Assembly (NCBI RefSeq): GCF_007923355.1
Contig: NZ_VOGO01000005.1
Coordinates: 285,848-349,847 of the forward strand
Source: Falsiphaeobacter marinintestinus
GTDB lineage: Bacteria; Pseudomonadota; Alphaproteobacteria; Rhodobacterales; Rhodobacteraceae
Direction: 5' to 3'
Length of the DNA stretch: 64,000 nucleotides
Shown: piece by piece, positions 44,506-53,969 of the stretch
Layout: each line of letters starts with the position of its first letter
Numbering within the stretch: position 1 is the first letter of the stretch
Position numbers and translations under genes: made by a program
The notes under the pieces: model-generated
The model's input: only the letters and a program-made list of their open reading frames with translations
Database searches by the model: none
Told to the model about the DNA's origin: nothing

Positions 44506-45183
44506 ATGGATGCGTCCCTGATTTCCAAGATGAAGTCGATGTCAGATGAGAACCCTCGCCTGAAACGCATGTATGCTGAGATGAGCATGCAGAACTAAGG
44601 CTTTGGTATACGCGTTTTGTATCTGCGCAATGTGCAGGGCTATGCTTGGAACCACAAACAGATCTACCGGATTGTTTGTGAACTTGAGCTGAACCTGCGG
44701 ATCAAACCCAAGAAGCGAGATATGCCTGAGCCGTTGGCGGTGTCCAACAGGCCGAATGAGACGTGGTCGATGGATTTCGTGGCGGTTCAACTTGCCGATG
44801 GTCGGTCGATCAGGACGTTGAACGTGCTGGATGCCTTCAATCTTCAATCGTGAGGGTCTGTGCATCGAAGCAGACGTCTCGCTGCCTGCAGAGCCGAGGG
44901 GTGCGCAGTCTGAACCAGATCATTGAATGGCGTGGACGGCCGCAAGCGATACGTGCCGATAATGGGCTTGAATACATCCAGCCCGGCAAGCCCCAACAAG
45001 AGCGCCTATGTCTAGCCATACAATCGCACGGTTCGTGGCGAATGGCTGGGCCAATCCATATTTGCAACCATCCAAGAGGAACAAGACCAGGCAACTGAAT
45101 GGCTCTGGACTTGCAACAACGCGCACCCCAACAGGGGCATCGGCGGCATCACACCCACAATGAAACTGAAAACAGCCGCCTGA
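44506..45183 (+). mobile_element. Decayed IS3-family transposase (orfA end and orfB fragments)
   Basis: 44506-44598 encodes MDASLISKMKSMSDENPRLK plus ten residues, the C-terminal end of an IS3-type orfA, but stops early. 44599-44853 reads as an orfB part (YRIVCELELNLRIKPKKR, NETWSMDFVAVQLADGRSIR), then the frame shifts. SLNQIIEWRGRPQAIRADNG follows from about 44906, part of the DDE catalytic core, then IQPGKPQQ and a final stretch ending in TMKLKTAA with a TGA at 45181. Several frameshifts and an internal deletion make it non-functional. The right end probably lies near 45222. Confidence 0.85.
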
Positions 45184-45586
45184 GTTCTACGGCTGGACAC
45201 CACTATAAAAGGTGGGGATGACCCGCCATATTTGTCAGCTCCGGTGATCATGAACCGCTGGAATCATCGCCATGGATTGAAAGGTTTTTCAAAGCCAGCG
45301 AAGGTCCGCTGGAAACAGTGATCGCACTTGGCTTCCCCAAAGAATAATCCTCATGGCTCCTCGCGCAGTTTCACCGGGCTTCGATGAACTCAGAGTTGTC
45401 ATCGGACGGTCGTGACCAACGACCCCTGCACAGAAACCTTCGCGCTGACCAGATCGCCAACCCTGAATGCCCCCACCCAAATCTGTGAAGGCCCTCAGGG
45501 GCAGAAGGTGGCCCGGCAGGCCTTGCACTCTGCCCGCCGATTGCAGATGGTCCGCCTGTCACGGGCGGCAGATCAAAGGGCACAGC
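45184..45586. other. Non-coding scar between IS remnant and DMT exporter
   Basis: About 400 bases without a supportable gene. The first 40 bases (TTCTACGGCTGG then CACCACTATAAAAGGTGGGG) look like the right terminus of the IS3 remnant. Nothing recognisable follows until the exporter start; a small hairpin CCGCC/GGGCGG near 45553-45569 sits just before the exporter ribosome site. Confidence 0.5.
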
Positions 45587-46468
45587 ATGGATATCCGCGC
45601 AATCCTCATGGGGCTGGCCTTTGCCTTCATGTGGTCTTCGGCCTTTACCTCGGCCCGGATCATCGTCGCCGACGCCTCGCCGCTTTATTCGCTCGCCGCA
45701 CGGTTTCTGCTGTCGGGTCTGATCGGCGTCGCCATCGCCCGCGCCATGGGGCAAAGCTGGCGGCTGACACCCAAGCAATGGTACGCCACGATCCTGTTCG
45801 GGGTCTGCCAGAACGCGCTGTATCTGGGCCTGAATTTCGTCGCCATGCAAACGGTCGAGGCTGGTTTGGCCGCCATCATCGCCTCGGTCATGCCGCTGCT
45901 GGTGGCGCTGGCCAGTTGGCTGATCTTCAAGGAAAAGCTGAAACCGTTGGGCATTCTGGGCCTGTTCGCCGGGTTTGCTGGCGTTGCCCTGATCATGGGT
46001 TCGCGCATCAGCGACGGCGTTGATCTTTATGGCATCACGCTGTGCTTGATCGGCGTGCTTGCGCTTGCCTTTGCCACGATGGCCGTGCGCGGCGCCACAT
46101 CGGGCGGCAACTTCATGATGATCGTGGGTTTGCAGATGCTGGTCGGCTCGGCCGTGCTGTTCATCGTCGCGCCCTTCACCGAAACCCTGCGGGTTGAGCC
46201 CAGCTGGCAGCTTTTGGCCGCCTTCCTGTACACCACCCTCGTGCCCGGTCTCATGGCCACCTACATCTGGTTCCTGCTGCTGGATCGTATCGGCCCGATC
46301 CGCGCCGCGACCTTCCACTTTCTGAACCCGGTTTTCGGCGTCGCGGTTGCTGCCGTTTTGCTGGGCGAACGGTTGGGTCCGCTGGATGTGGTCGGTGTGC
46401 TGATCGTGACGGCTGGCATTCTGGCCGTGCAACTGTCGCGCCAGCCCAAGCGAGCAAAGGCGGACTAG
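45587..46468 (+). CDS. DMT-superfamily exporter (two EamA domains)
   Basis: A 293-residue inner-membrane protein with ten predicted helices in two EamA repeats (about 5-135 and 148-285). FMWSSAFTSARIIV is typical of helix 1, and the second repeat ends with FHFLNPVFGVAVAAVLLGE. The ATG at 45587 behind AAAGGG fits the family N-terminus. Members export amino acids, purines or other metabolites; the substrate is not predictable. The stop overlaps the convergent peroxidase gene by 4 bases. Confidence 0.9.
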   Translation: MDIRAILMGLAFAFMWSSAFTSARIIVADASPLYSLAARFLLSGLIGVAIARAMGQSWRLTPKQWYATILFGVCQNALYLGLNFVAMQTVEAGLAAIIASVMPLLVALASWLIFKEKLKPLGILGLFAGFAGVALIMGSRISDGVDLYGITLCLIGVLALAFATMAVRGATSGGNFMMIVGLQMLVGSAVLFIVAPFTETLRVEPSWQLLAAFLYTTLVPGLMATYIWFLLLDRIGPIRAATFHFLNPVFGVAVAAVLLGERLGPLDVVGVLIVTAGILAVQLSRQPKRAKAD

Positions 46469-46986
46469 TTCAAAGCGGTTTCAATCGCACTCAGCACCTT
46501 TTGCGAATTGGGCCGGGCCACCGACCCGAATGTCGCCACGACCGCGCCATCCCGTCCGACCAGAATCTTGTTGAAGTTCCAGGCAGGTTCAAATCCGGTC
46601 TCGGCCTTCACCTGTTGAAAGAACGGATGCGCCTTACGGCCTTTCACATGCGTGATATCCGTCATTGGAAAGTCCAGGCCATAGGTCAATTCGCAGAATT
46701 CCTTGACCTTGGCAGCACTCGAAAGCTCCTGGTTGAAATCATCAGACGGCACGGCCAGCACGACCAGCCCCTGATCGCGGTAGGTGTCCCAGACCTCTTG
46801 CAGCCCTTCATATTGCGGTGTGAACCCGCATTGCGACGCCGTGTTGACGATCAGAACCGGTTGCCCGCGCCAATCTTCAACCGACAGCGTGCCACCGTCA
46901 ATCGATGCGAACGTGCCCGTCAATCCCCCGGCCCGGGCCATGTGCCCGGCCACGATCAAGGCGATCAAAAGCAAAATGCGAACCAT
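46465..46986 (-). CDS. Glutathione peroxidase, exported
   Basis: A 173-residue thioredoxin-fold peroxidase. The catalytic residue is Cys53 in NTASQCGFT rather than selenocysteine, and the Trp of the tetrad is in FEPAWNFNK. An N-terminal signal peptide (residues 1-19) predicts a periplasmic location, where it would use thioredoxin-like or other thiol donors. GGGAGGGAAG precedes the ATG at 46986. msrB and msrA, which also repair oxidative damage, start 146 bases away in the other direction. Confidence 0.93.
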   Translation of the reverse strand: MVRILLLIALIVAGHMARAGGLTGTFASIDGGTLSVEDWRGQPVLIVNTASQCGFTPQYEGLQEVWDTYRDQGLVVLAVPSDDFNQELSSAAKVKEFCELTYGLDFPMTDITHVKGRKAHPFFQQVKAETGFEPAWNFNKILVGRDGAVVATFGSVARPNSQKVLSAIETALN

Positions 46987-47131
46987 TGTCTTCCCTCCCG
47001 ATGATGTGCAGATTACGACACAGCCCCGCGTATGGATCACTCCCACATCCCTGCGAGGCACCTGAAATATTCCTTTGCTTTTACCCACGACACCCCATCT
47101 ACTGCCGCAGAACAAGGCTTATGAGGATTGC

Positions 47132-47581
47132 ATGACGCGCTATACCAAAGACCCCGACGCCATTGCCCGCCTGTCGCCGGAAGAGTTCTATGTCACGCAG
47201 GAAAGTGGCACGGAACGCCCCGGAACCGGCAAGCTTCTGAACAACAAGGACCCGGGGATTTATGTCGATATCGTCTCGGGTGAACCGCTGTTTGCCTCGG
47301 CTGACAAATACGAATCCGGCTGCGGCTGGCCGAGCTTCACCAAAGCGATCGTACCGGCCAACGTCACCGAAATCGAAGACCGCACGCTGGGTATGATCCG
47401 CGTCGAAGTCCGCTCGGCCCATGGCGACAGCCACCTTGGCCATGTCTTTCCCGACGGCCCGCGGGATCGCGGCGGCATGCGGTATTGCATCAACTCGGCC
47501 TCGCTCCGTTTTGTCCACCGCGACGATATGGAGGCCGAAGGCTACGCCGATTATCTTGACCAGGTGGAGGACATCGCATGA
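47132..47581 (+). CDS. msrB: Peptide-methionine (R)-S-oxide reductase
   Basis: A 149-residue enzyme reducing methionine-R-sulfoxide in proteins. The catalytic Cys119 is in [11 protein letters not shown], and ESGCGWPSF holds Cys64, a likely resolving cysteine. The two CxxC zinc sites of many MsrB proteins are absent. The His ligands of the active site are in [11 protein letters not shown]. The start is the ATG at 47132. It overlaps msrA by 4 bases. Confidence 0.95.
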   Translation: MTRYTKDPDAIARLSPEEFYVTQESGTERPGTGKLLNNKDPGIYVDIVSGEPLFASADKYESGCGWPSFTKAIVPANVTEIEDRTLGMIRVEVRSAHGDSHLGHVFPDGPRDRGGMRYCINSASLRFVHRDDMEAEGYADYLDQVEDIA

Positions 47582-48084
47582 CCGAACGCGCAGTACTGGC
47601 CGGAGGCTGTTTCTGGGGCATGCAGGATCTGATCCGCAAGCTGCCCGGCGTCGAAAACACCCGCGTCGGATATACCGGAGGCGACGTGCCCAACGCCACC
47701 TACCGCAATCATGGCACCCATGCCGAAGGGATCGAGATCCTGTTCGAACCTGACCGGATTTCCTATCGCCAGATTTTGGAAGTGTTCTTTCAGATCCACG
47801 ACCCGACCACGCTGAACCGTCAGGGCAATGATGTCGGACTCAGCTATCGGTCGGCGATCTATTACGTGAACGACGCGCAAAAGCAGGTCGCGCTGGAAAC
47901 GATTGCCGACGTCGACGCAAGCGGCCTGTGGCCCGGCAAAGTGGTGACCGAAGTTGAGCCGGTTGGCGATTTCTGGACCGCCGAGCCCGAACATCAAGAC
48001 TATCTGCAACGGATCCCCAACGGGTACACCTGCCATTTCCTGCGCCCCGACTGGGTCCTGCCCAAACGCAGCGCCGCCGAGTAA
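47578..48084 (+). CDS. msrA: Peptide-methionine (S)-S-oxide reductase
   Basis: A 168-residue enzyme reducing methionine-S-sulfoxide. The active-site motif GGCFWGM places the catalytic Cys at residue 11. [18 protein letters not shown] and the [11 protein letters not shown] segment are conserved. No signal peptide, so both Msr enzymes are cytoplasmic. Translational coupling to msrB is suggested by the ATGA overlap. A row of hairpins follows the stop. Confidence 0.96.
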   Translation: MTERAVLAGGCFWGMQDLIRKLPGVENTRVGYTGGDVPNATYRNHGTHAEGIEILFEPDRISYRQILEVFFQIHDPTTLNRQGNDVGLSYRSAIYYVNDAQKQVALETIADVDASGLWPGKVVTEVEPVGDFWTAEPEHQDYLQRIPNGYTCHFLRPDWVLPKRSAAE

Positions 48085-48088
48085 GGGG

Positions 48089-48166
48089 GGCGTTTCCCCG
48101 CCCCACAAGGAGGCGGGAAAACGCCGCGCGGCAAATGCCGCGCCCACCGCTCCACGCTTGGCGGTG
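48089..48166. terminator. Three tandem hairpins between msrA and queG
   Basis: A 14-base stem with one mismatch (48089-48102 with 48112-48125), an 8-base perfect stem GCGCGGCA/TGCCGCGC (48126-48143) and a 6-base stem CACCGC/GCGGTG (48145-48166) follow one another in the gap between convergent genes. There are no long T-runs. It could act as a bidirectional terminator or be a REP-like element. Confidence 0.6.
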
Positions 48167-48180
48167 CACAGCCAACACGT

Positions 48181-49215
48181 CTAGGCTGGCAGCCGGTCCA
48201 GAGCCCAACGCGCCGCATCTGCCACGGCCGGATCGGGATCATCTGCCAGCGCCTGCGCGGTCGGGCGCAAGGCCAAGTCGCCGGAATTTCCAATCGCATA
48301 GAGCACATTGCGCACAAACCGATCCCGCCCGATCCGCTTTATGGGCGAGCCCGAGAACTTTGCCCTGAACCCGGCATCATCCAAGCCCGCCAGATCCGCC
48401 AACAGGGGCGCGATCAGATCATCCCGCGCCGCGTAGCGCATATCGCTGGCCGCCACGGCGAACTTGTTCCACGGACAGGCCGCCAGACAATCGTCACAGC
48501 CATAGATGTGATTGCCAAGACCGGGCCGCAGATCCACGTCCACCGGTCCCTTATGCTCGATCGTCAGATAGGAAATGCAGCGCCGCGCATCCAGCTGATA
48601 GGGCACGGGAAACGCATCCGTGGGGCAAACGTCCAGACAGGACGTGCATGACCCGCAATGATCGCCCTCGGCCGGATCAACCGGCAAATCCAGCGTGGTG
48701 AACACACTGCCCAGAAACGCCCAGTTGCCAAAGTCACGACTGACCAGATTGGTATGTTTGCCCTGCCAGCCCAGCCCGGCGGCCTGCGCCAGCGCCTTTT
48801 CGGGCACCGGGGCGGTGTCGACGAACACCTTGATATCGCCCCCCGCCGCCTCGATCAGCCAGCGCCCCAGCCTTTTCAGCCGTTTCTTGACCAGATCGTG
48901 GTAATCCTTGTTCTGCGCATAGACCGAAATCGCGCCCCGGTCCGGCTTGCCAACCACAGCCATCGGATCGTGCCGGGGCGTATAGCTTTCGGCCAGCATG
49001 ATCACCGACCGCGCCTCGGGCCACAAAGCCGCCGGATCGCCGCGCCAGTGCATCCGGTCGGCCATCCACCCCATCTGCCCGTGATACCCGGCATCGACAA
49101 ATGCCTGCAATCGCGCCGCCGCCTCGGGCACATCCCAGGGCCGACACACCCGCGCCGCCACGAACCCCTCTTCAAGGGCCCGCGCCACGACACGCTGTTT
49201 CAATTCGACACTCAT
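48181..49215 (-). CDS. queG: Epoxyqueuosine reductase
   Basis: A 344-residue cobalamin-dependent enzyme that makes queuosine in tRNA from epoxyqueuosine. Two [4Fe-4S] motifs are visible: [16 protein letters not shown] and [13 protein letters not shown]. The reductive-dehalogenase-like N-terminal half includes [21 protein letters not shown]. The C-terminal 60 residues have HEAT-like character, as in longer QueG proteins. The start at 49215 (MSVELKQRV) is preferred over an extension to 49305. Confidence 0.95.
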   Translation of the reverse strand: MSVELKQRVVARALEEGFVAARVCRPWDVPEAAARLQAFVDAGYHGQMGWMADRMHWRGDPAALWPEARSVIMLAESYTPRHDPMAVVGKPDRGAISVYAQNKDYHDLVKKRLKRLGRWLIEAAGGDIKVFVDTAPVPEKALAQAAGLGWQGKHTNLVSRDFGNWAFLGSVFTTLDLPVDPAEGDHCGSCTSCLDVCPTDAFPVPYQLDARRCISYLTIEHKGPVDVDLRPGLGNHIYGCDDCLAACPWNKFAVAASDMRYAARDDLIAPLLADLAGLDDAGFRAKFSGSPIKRIGRDRFVRNVLYAIGNSGDLALRPTAQALADDPDPAVADAARWALDRLPA

Positions 49216-49338
49216 GCTTCTTTCTTGTTTCCCAATACCCCGGGGGAGCGGGCGAATCCGCGAAAGCTTAGCTTTCACTCTATCGCCTACGCACATGCTG
49301 CGCATGCACTTGGGCAGCGCCCCCAGACCCCATCCGTA

Positions 49339-50004
49339 TCAGAAATCCAGATCGGCGTAATGCTCGGGCGGGCGAAACCCCGACACCTGATCCGCCAGAA
49401 TCGACCGGAAGGCCGGGCGCGATTTGATCTTGGCATACCAGTCCTTGACGATCTGCGACCGGTTCCAATCCACGTCCGAGATATAATCCAGCGACGACAG
49501 ATGCGCGGCAGCGGCGAAATCGGCCAGTGTCATCGCGTCGCCTGCCAGCCACCGGCGGTGATCCAGCAGCCAGTGCATGTAATCCAGATGATACTTGATC
49601 GCTTTCGCCCCGGCCTTGACGTTGCGGCTGTCGGGATACCCGGCACCAGTGATCTTCTTGTTCACCCGCTCATACAGCAGCTTGGATGTGACTTCGTTGT
49701 GGAACTTGTCATCGAACCAGCACACCAGCCGCCGCACCTCGTACCGCCCATCCGGATCGGACGGGATCAGCGGCGGGTTGGGCCGGGTTTCTTCGATGTA
49801 TTCACAAATCGCCGCGCTTTCGGCCATCATCCGGCCGTCCAGTTTGATCACAGGAACCTTGGCGGCAGGGTTGCGACGCAGGAAATCGGGATCCTGCTCC
49901 CAATATCGTTCTTCCACCAGCTCGACCTCGATTTTCTTTTCGGCGAGCGAAAGTCGGACCTTGCGGCAAAACGGAGAGAGGGGAACGTGAAAAAGTCGGG
50001 CCAT
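49339..50004 (-). CDS. Glutathione S-transferase family protein
   Basis: A 221-residue GST. The thioredoxin-like N-domain (residues 1-80) begins LFHVPLSPFCRKVRLSLAEK, with a Ser/Cys-containing active-site loop, and contains the cis-Pro and KVPVIKLDGRMMAESAAICEYI glutathione-binding segment. The helical C-domain holds GDAMTLADFAAAAHL. The class and substrate are unclear. It is probably a stand-alone cytoplasmic enzyme, since neighbours do not share a pathway. Confidence 0.92.
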   Translation of the reverse strand: MARLFHVPLSPFCRKVRLSLAEKKIEVELVEERYWEQDPDFLRRNPAAKVPVIKLDGRMMAESAAICEYIEETRPNPPLIPSDPDGRYEVRRLVCWFDDKFHNEVTSKLLYERVNKKITGAGYPDSRNVKAGAKAIKYHLDYMHWLLDHRRWLAGDAMTLADFAAAAHLSSLDYISDVDWNRSQIVKDWYAKIKSRPAFRSILADQVSGFRPPEHYADLDF

Positions 50005-50119
50005 GATCTTTCTGGAAATGCAAACTCAAGCAAAACCCTCAATGCCCGCTGGCGAAAGGATTTTCAATCCTCGAAACAACAACAGCGAATGTCCTTGCGC
50101 CCAGCCCGCGATTTCCAGC

Positions 50120-51385
50120 TCATTGAGTCTCTTCAGGCCTCTGCGCGAGGTAGCCAAGAATCCCGCTGTCTCCGACGCGTTTGCGGGTTGTTTCCAGTTC
50201 CTCGAAGAAGCTTTCATCAATGTGCAGATCAAAAGCTCCCTTCAACTGCGCTTGCTCCTGATCATCGATGAAACCGCGCGTGGACTGGGCCAGTTGTTCA
50301 TCTTTGGGGTTGGCCATACCGACACCCATCAGCGCGCTTCGGCTCATCGCCCTGGCAAATTCCTCAGCGAGCTCGAAGCTGCCGGCACCTTCAAAATACC
50401 GCTGATTCTGGTTCGGATTTGAAAACGAGCGTAGCGCGCCGAAAGTCTTGGGGTCGTCGAATCTGTTGAGCAGATAGCCAAGCGCAGTTACGGCATTCAA
50501 CTTGGCAATTCGAGCACCGTGATCCTCAGACGGACCTTCCAGAACGCCCAAAAGCGCTTCTTGGTCTGTTGGATCACCGATCAAACCCAGAACCAATACG
50601 GCATTTGGAAGCAGGGCAGCGTCCCGTTCGGCCACGACCTCTCTGACCATAGCAAGATCCTCTGATGATGCTTCGAGTATTGGTGCAATCGGGAGGCCGT
50701 GAATGTATTCCATTTCCAAGAATTCCCGGTCCAAGCCATCGGAAGTGAAGTCCGTAACTTCCAGAACCGGAAAGTTCTGTGCGCCAGCATATGCAAAGCA
50801 CTCTTCGATGGATAGCTTCCTGTTGTCAGGATGCAGGATCCCCGCCATGATCCAGCCAATGTCATCGCGGCAACTGTTTTTACGATCCTTGCAACGGTCG
50901 CGAAGACCCTGGGAATGTCCCAACTCGTGCAACCATTTCAGCGCCCGAGTTCCCGCGCTGCCCGACGGTGTGACGATGACTGGTTTTGCTCCGACTGTTG
51001 TGCAGCCACCAAAAGATGCACCGGCTGCGACTTGATGGCCGCCGCAATACAAGACTTGTGAAACGACATTGATTGAATAGGGTGACTGGCGGAATGCTGA
51101 GAAATCGGCAGCCGACGTGATCGCGCGGGGTAGACCGTCTGAGAACGGTTCTGGCTGGCGCTCAAGCACGAAACGGATGTCCTTGCATTCAACATGTCCG
51201 GTCATTTTCAGAAGACTGTTCATAGTGTCAACGGCGGCCAAAGCAGCTCCGTTCGAAACGACGCCGCCGACATGCAGGCCGACTTTTACCTCATGCAGGG
51301 TTTCTGAATTTGCAGTTGCTGCCAAACTCAATAGAATTGAAAAAAGGCCCGCTTTGAGACGCTTTCCTGAAAAAATGCACATCAT
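50120..51385 (-). CDS. Secreted metzincin-like metalloprotease with HEAT-like C-terminal region
   Basis: A 421-residue protein not assigned to a named family. A signal peptide covers residues 1-27 (LFSILLSLAATANS). The zinc motif HELGHSQGLRD is at 153-163, that is HExxHxxGxxD with Asp as third ligand, as in snapalysin, and Met180 in GWIMAG could be the Met-turn. Five cysteines between 67 and 172 suggest disulfides. Residues about 225-340 carry Ala/Leu-rich repeats (LLPNAVLVLGLIGDPTDQEA, LNAVTALGYLLNRFDDPKTF) like HEAT units. Base composition and codon choice look less GC-rich than both neighbours, which suggests recent acquisition. Confidence 0.75.
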   Translation of the reverse strand: MMCIFSGKRLKAGLFSILLSLAATANSETLHEVKVGLHVGGVVSNGAALAAVDTMNSLLKMTGHVECKDIRFVLERQPEPFSDGLPRAITSAADFSAFRQSPYSINVVSQVLYCGGHQVAAGASFGGCTTVGAKPVIVTPSGSAGTRALKWLHELGHSQGLRDRCKDRKNSCRDDIGWIMAGILHPDNRKLSIEECFAYAGAQNFPVLEVTDFTSDGLDREFLEMEYIHGLPIAPILEASSEDLAMVREVVAERDAALLPNAVLVLGLIGDPTDQEALLGVLEGPSEDHGARIAKLNAVTALGYLLNRFDDPKTFGALRSFSNPNQNQRYFEGAGSFELAEEFARAMSRSALMGVGMANPKDEQLAQSTRGFIDDQEQAQLKGAFDLHIDESFFEELETTRKRVGDSGILGYLAQRPEETQ

Positions 51386-51463
51386 TAGATCCTAAGAACA
51401 AAGGCTTGAATATGGTCATATGATACAAGAAATGGCGTGATTCGAGAACCGCCTGCCCGGAGA

Positions 51464-52219
51464 CTACTCGAAACACCGGGCGCGGCCATCTGCGCGGATG
51501 GTGGCCGCACCGTCCGCAATCGAACTGGCCCGCTTGCTCAGCCATTTGGTCGGTTTTGAAGCCGAGCGGGTCTTGGGCGACGGCAACACAGCCGCAATCA
51601 ACGCCGCCTGCCGGGCTGTCAGATCTTCGGGACCGACGCCAAAATATCCGCGCGCGGCGGCTTCGACGCCAAACACGCCCTCGTCCATCTCGGCCACGTT
51701 CAGATAGACCTCGATGATTCGCTTTTTCGACCAGATCGCTTCAACCGCAGGCGTGATCGCGGTTTCCAGCGCCTTGCGGATCCAGCTGCGCCCCTGCCAC
51801 AGGAACACGTTTTTCACCACCTGCTGGCTGATCGTCGATCCGCCCCGCGCCGCGCCCTCGTCCAAGGCCGCCCGGATCGCGGCAACGTCGAACCCCCAGT
51901 GCAGGCAGAAATTGGCATCTTCTGCCGCCACGACCGACCGCGCCATGACCGGCGCGATTTCCTCAATCGGCACCCATTCCCGGTCGATATGGCCCAGCCG
52001 CTTCTTTTCGGACCACATCGTGTAGGTCAGCGGAGGGTTGATCTGCGAATAGATCAGCACCAGTGCCATCGTCGTCACGATCAGGATCGTTGTACTGCGC
52101 AGAACAATAAAACCCAGAAACCGCAACGGCCGGAACCGGCGACGCGGTTTCGGTTTTGCCGGTTTCTCAGCTTTCAGCGGGCTGGCCTTGCCCTTGGGTT
52201 TCGCTGCCTTCTTCGCCAT
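51464..52219 (-). CDS. mtgA: Monofunctional biosynthetic peptidoglycan transglycosylase
   Basis: A 251-residue GT51 enzyme that polymerises lipid II into glycan strands. After a Lys/Pro-rich cytoplasmic tail (1-35) comes one membrane helix (about 38-60). The GT51 motifs are VAAEDANFCLHWGFD with the catalytic Glu, GGSTISQQVVKNVFLW, and KKRIIEVYLNVAEM. The start MAKKAAKPKGK at 52219 is preferred to 52237. It is transcribed divergently from the next gene. Confidence 0.95.
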   Translation of the reverse strand: MAKKAAKPKGKASPLKAEKPAKPKPRRRFRPLRFLGFIVLRSTTILIVTTMALVLIYSQINPPLTYTMWSEKKRLGHIDREWVPIEEIAPVMARSVVAAEDANFCLHWGFDVAAIRAALDEGAARGGSTISQQVVKNVFLWQGRSWIRKALETAITPAVEAIWSKKRIIEVYLNVAEMDEGVFGVEAAARGYFGVGPEDLTARQAALIAAVLPSPKTRSASKPTKWLSKRASSIADGAATIRADGRARCFE

Positions 52220-52374
52220 GGCCCATCTATAGGCCACTGCACGCCTGTGGACAAAGCGTGGTTGGTCCCTGAACGACGTTTATCCTAAACCTGTGACCAC
52301 AGCGCGCAGGATCGATACAGGCCTGATTGCGCCACGTATCGCGAACCCGAAGACCACAACAGACCGAGGAAGAC

Positions 52375-52947
52375 ATGATCTGGAAGCGTTCTGATAAGCC
52401 GGGCAACGCACGCGTTTATAAGACCAGTGCGGGGTTGGAGTTCTGGATGGATTACAGAATGGCAGAAGCTCCGATGGTGGCGTCGACCATCAGAACCGTA
52501 AACCCCGAAACCTTCATCACCTTTGTGCCCGTCGGGATGCGCGGTGACGACATTTTCCTGATGCAACACGGTCGCCGCCGGATCGCTTTTGCAACGCCCT
52601 CCGCGTCGACGATGATGGATACCAACCACTATCACGACCTGCGCGCCAACAACCCACAGGTCGACCTGCCGATCCCCCGTATTGCCGACAAAGTCACCTG
52701 GAACGAGCATGTCGGAGATACGCTGGAAGTGCGCCTGCATGATATCAGCTGCGACACCCGCTTTGCGACTCGTGCGGAACAAGACGATATGACCGGATTG
52801 TTTTGCGAGATGATGGGGTGGGCCGTTCAAAGCCAGATGGCCATGTACCGCGGAAAATTCGACAATCCCAAGCTGGTTTTCGAACACAAGCGTGTGGGGT
52901 TCACACCAGATCTTCAGGCCAAGCTTGATGCAGGTGATTTTTTGTAA
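52375..52947 (+). CDS. Conserved hypothetical protein
   Basis: A 190-residue cytoplasmic protein without a recognised domain. It starts at an ATG (52375) behind GAGGAAGAC and has no signal peptide or membrane helix. The C-terminal third (FCEMMGWAVQSQMAMYRGK) is helical and the middle beta-rich. It reads as a real gene, with good codon use and a ribosome site, standing alone between divergent mtgA and a convergent Hint gene. The function is not known to me. Confidence 0.7.
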   Translation: MIWKRSDKPGNARVYKTSAGLEFWMDYRMAEAPMVASTIRTVNPETFITFVPVGMRGDDIFLMQHGRRRIAFATPSASTMMDTNHYHDLRANNPQVDLPIPRIADKVTWNEHVGDTLEVRLHDISCDTRFATRAEQDDMTGLFCEMMGWAVQSQMAMYRGKFDNPKLVFEHKRVGFTPDLQAKLDAGDFL

Positions 52948-52960
52948 CTGGACAAAAGTG

Positions 52961-52988
52961 AAAAGGCCCAAGGCGTTCCCTCGGGCCT
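52961..52988. terminator. Bidirectional terminator between convergent genes
   Basis: A 10-base stem with one G-T pair (52964-52973 with 52979-52988) and a 5-base loop. On the minus strand it is followed by TTTTCACTTTTG, which fits termination of the Hint-protein gene; on the plus strand by GTCCGGATTTTC. Confidence 0.8.
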
Positions 52989-53024
52989 GTCCGGATTTTC
53001 TTGCCAGTGCATCATGACGGGTGG

Positions 53025-53969
53025 TCAGGCCGCCATCAGGACACGCGCTTCGATGCCACGTGCGACGCGCCGGGCCGTCTGGTGGGGCATAACCGCGTGG
53101 TGCACCAGATCGGGGAACATCATCAGGGCCTCGTCATGCGCAGCGCGCGCATCCTCCCCCAACTCGGCATCCGGGAAATAGCTTTCGCTCCAGATCCCTT
53201 CCGACAAAACCACTTCGTGGCGGGCAAACAGCAGATGGTGATACGTGGCCCGGCCACCTTCGATGATCCGGATATCGGTGTCATTGACCATCTGTTTGGC
53301 CGGAACAAACACTTCGGACTCTCCGAAATACAATTGCGTGCGCCAGTCCGAGACGATCATGCGGTGCTGCTGGCTGACATACAGGTCACGCCAGTTCCCG
53401 ATCGCGCCGGCCGCAAACCGCACCGGGGCCAATGCGCCCACGGCCCGCACCTTGGTGCTGGCAAGATACACCAGCGGCTGCAACCCATTGTCCAGCGTGC
53501 GGATCATGTCGCCGGGTTTCAGCGTTTCCACCGCCCTTGGTCCGTCGTCGGCCTCAATCAGGGTCCCGCCGACGAAACAGGCAAAGCCCGGAAACCAGTT
53601 GGTCGAAATGTCGTCCAGATCGCTGACCGACAACTGGGTGTTGCCGTTCTGAAGGTCGGGCAGATCGTCGAAATCGGCATTCCAGTCCAAAGCGACCGTA
53701 AGAAACGATCCGTCTCCCATGTCGATCCGGATGAACGAGGCTTGCTGCAAGGGATCGCCCCGCACATTGCCAGCGCCCAGGAATTGATAAGACAACAACG
53801 TTGTGCCGCCATCAAAGGAAACGGCTTCGCCCGTCAAAGGGTCGTTCAACGTGTGGTCGGTGTCGACGAAGGTCAGAACGCTTGTCGAATTGTTGACGAT
53901 TTTGATGTTCTTCCCGTCCGTAAACGGGTCGCCATTGACGTTCTGCGCCGTCAAAGTGATGTTTGTCAT
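53025..53969 (-). CDS. Hint-domain (Hedgehog/intein-type) protein
   Basis: A 314-residue protein. Residues 1-128 form a beta-rich N-terminal part with acidic loops. From residue 130 a Hint_2 domain begins with FACFVGGTLIEADDGPRAVE, where Cys131 is the nucleophile, followed by LKPGDMIRTLDNG and YVSQQHRMIVSDWRT. HHLLFARHEVVLSEGIWSES is the conserved C-terminal Hint block. There is no classical signal peptide and no obvious C-terminal Asn or extein, so splicing is doubtful and self-cleavage or cholesterol-like transfer is possible. Such proteins are common in Rhodobacterales and their role is unknown. Confidence 0.87.
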   Translation of the reverse strand: MTNITLTAQNVNGDPFTDGKNIKIVNNSTSVLTFVDTDHTLNDPLTGEAVSFDGGTTLLSYQFLGAGNVRGDPLQQASFIRIDMGDGSFLTVALDWNADFDDLPDLQNGNTQLSVSDLDDISTNWFPGFACFVGGTLIEADDGPRAVETLKPGDMIRTLDNGLQPLVYLASTKVRAVGALAPVRFAAGAIGNWRDLYVSQQHRMIVSDWRTQLYFGESEVFVPAKQMVNDTDIRIIEGGRATYHHLLFARHEVVLSEGIWSESYFPDAELGEDARAAHDEALMMFPDLVHHAVMPHQTARRVARGIEARVLMAA

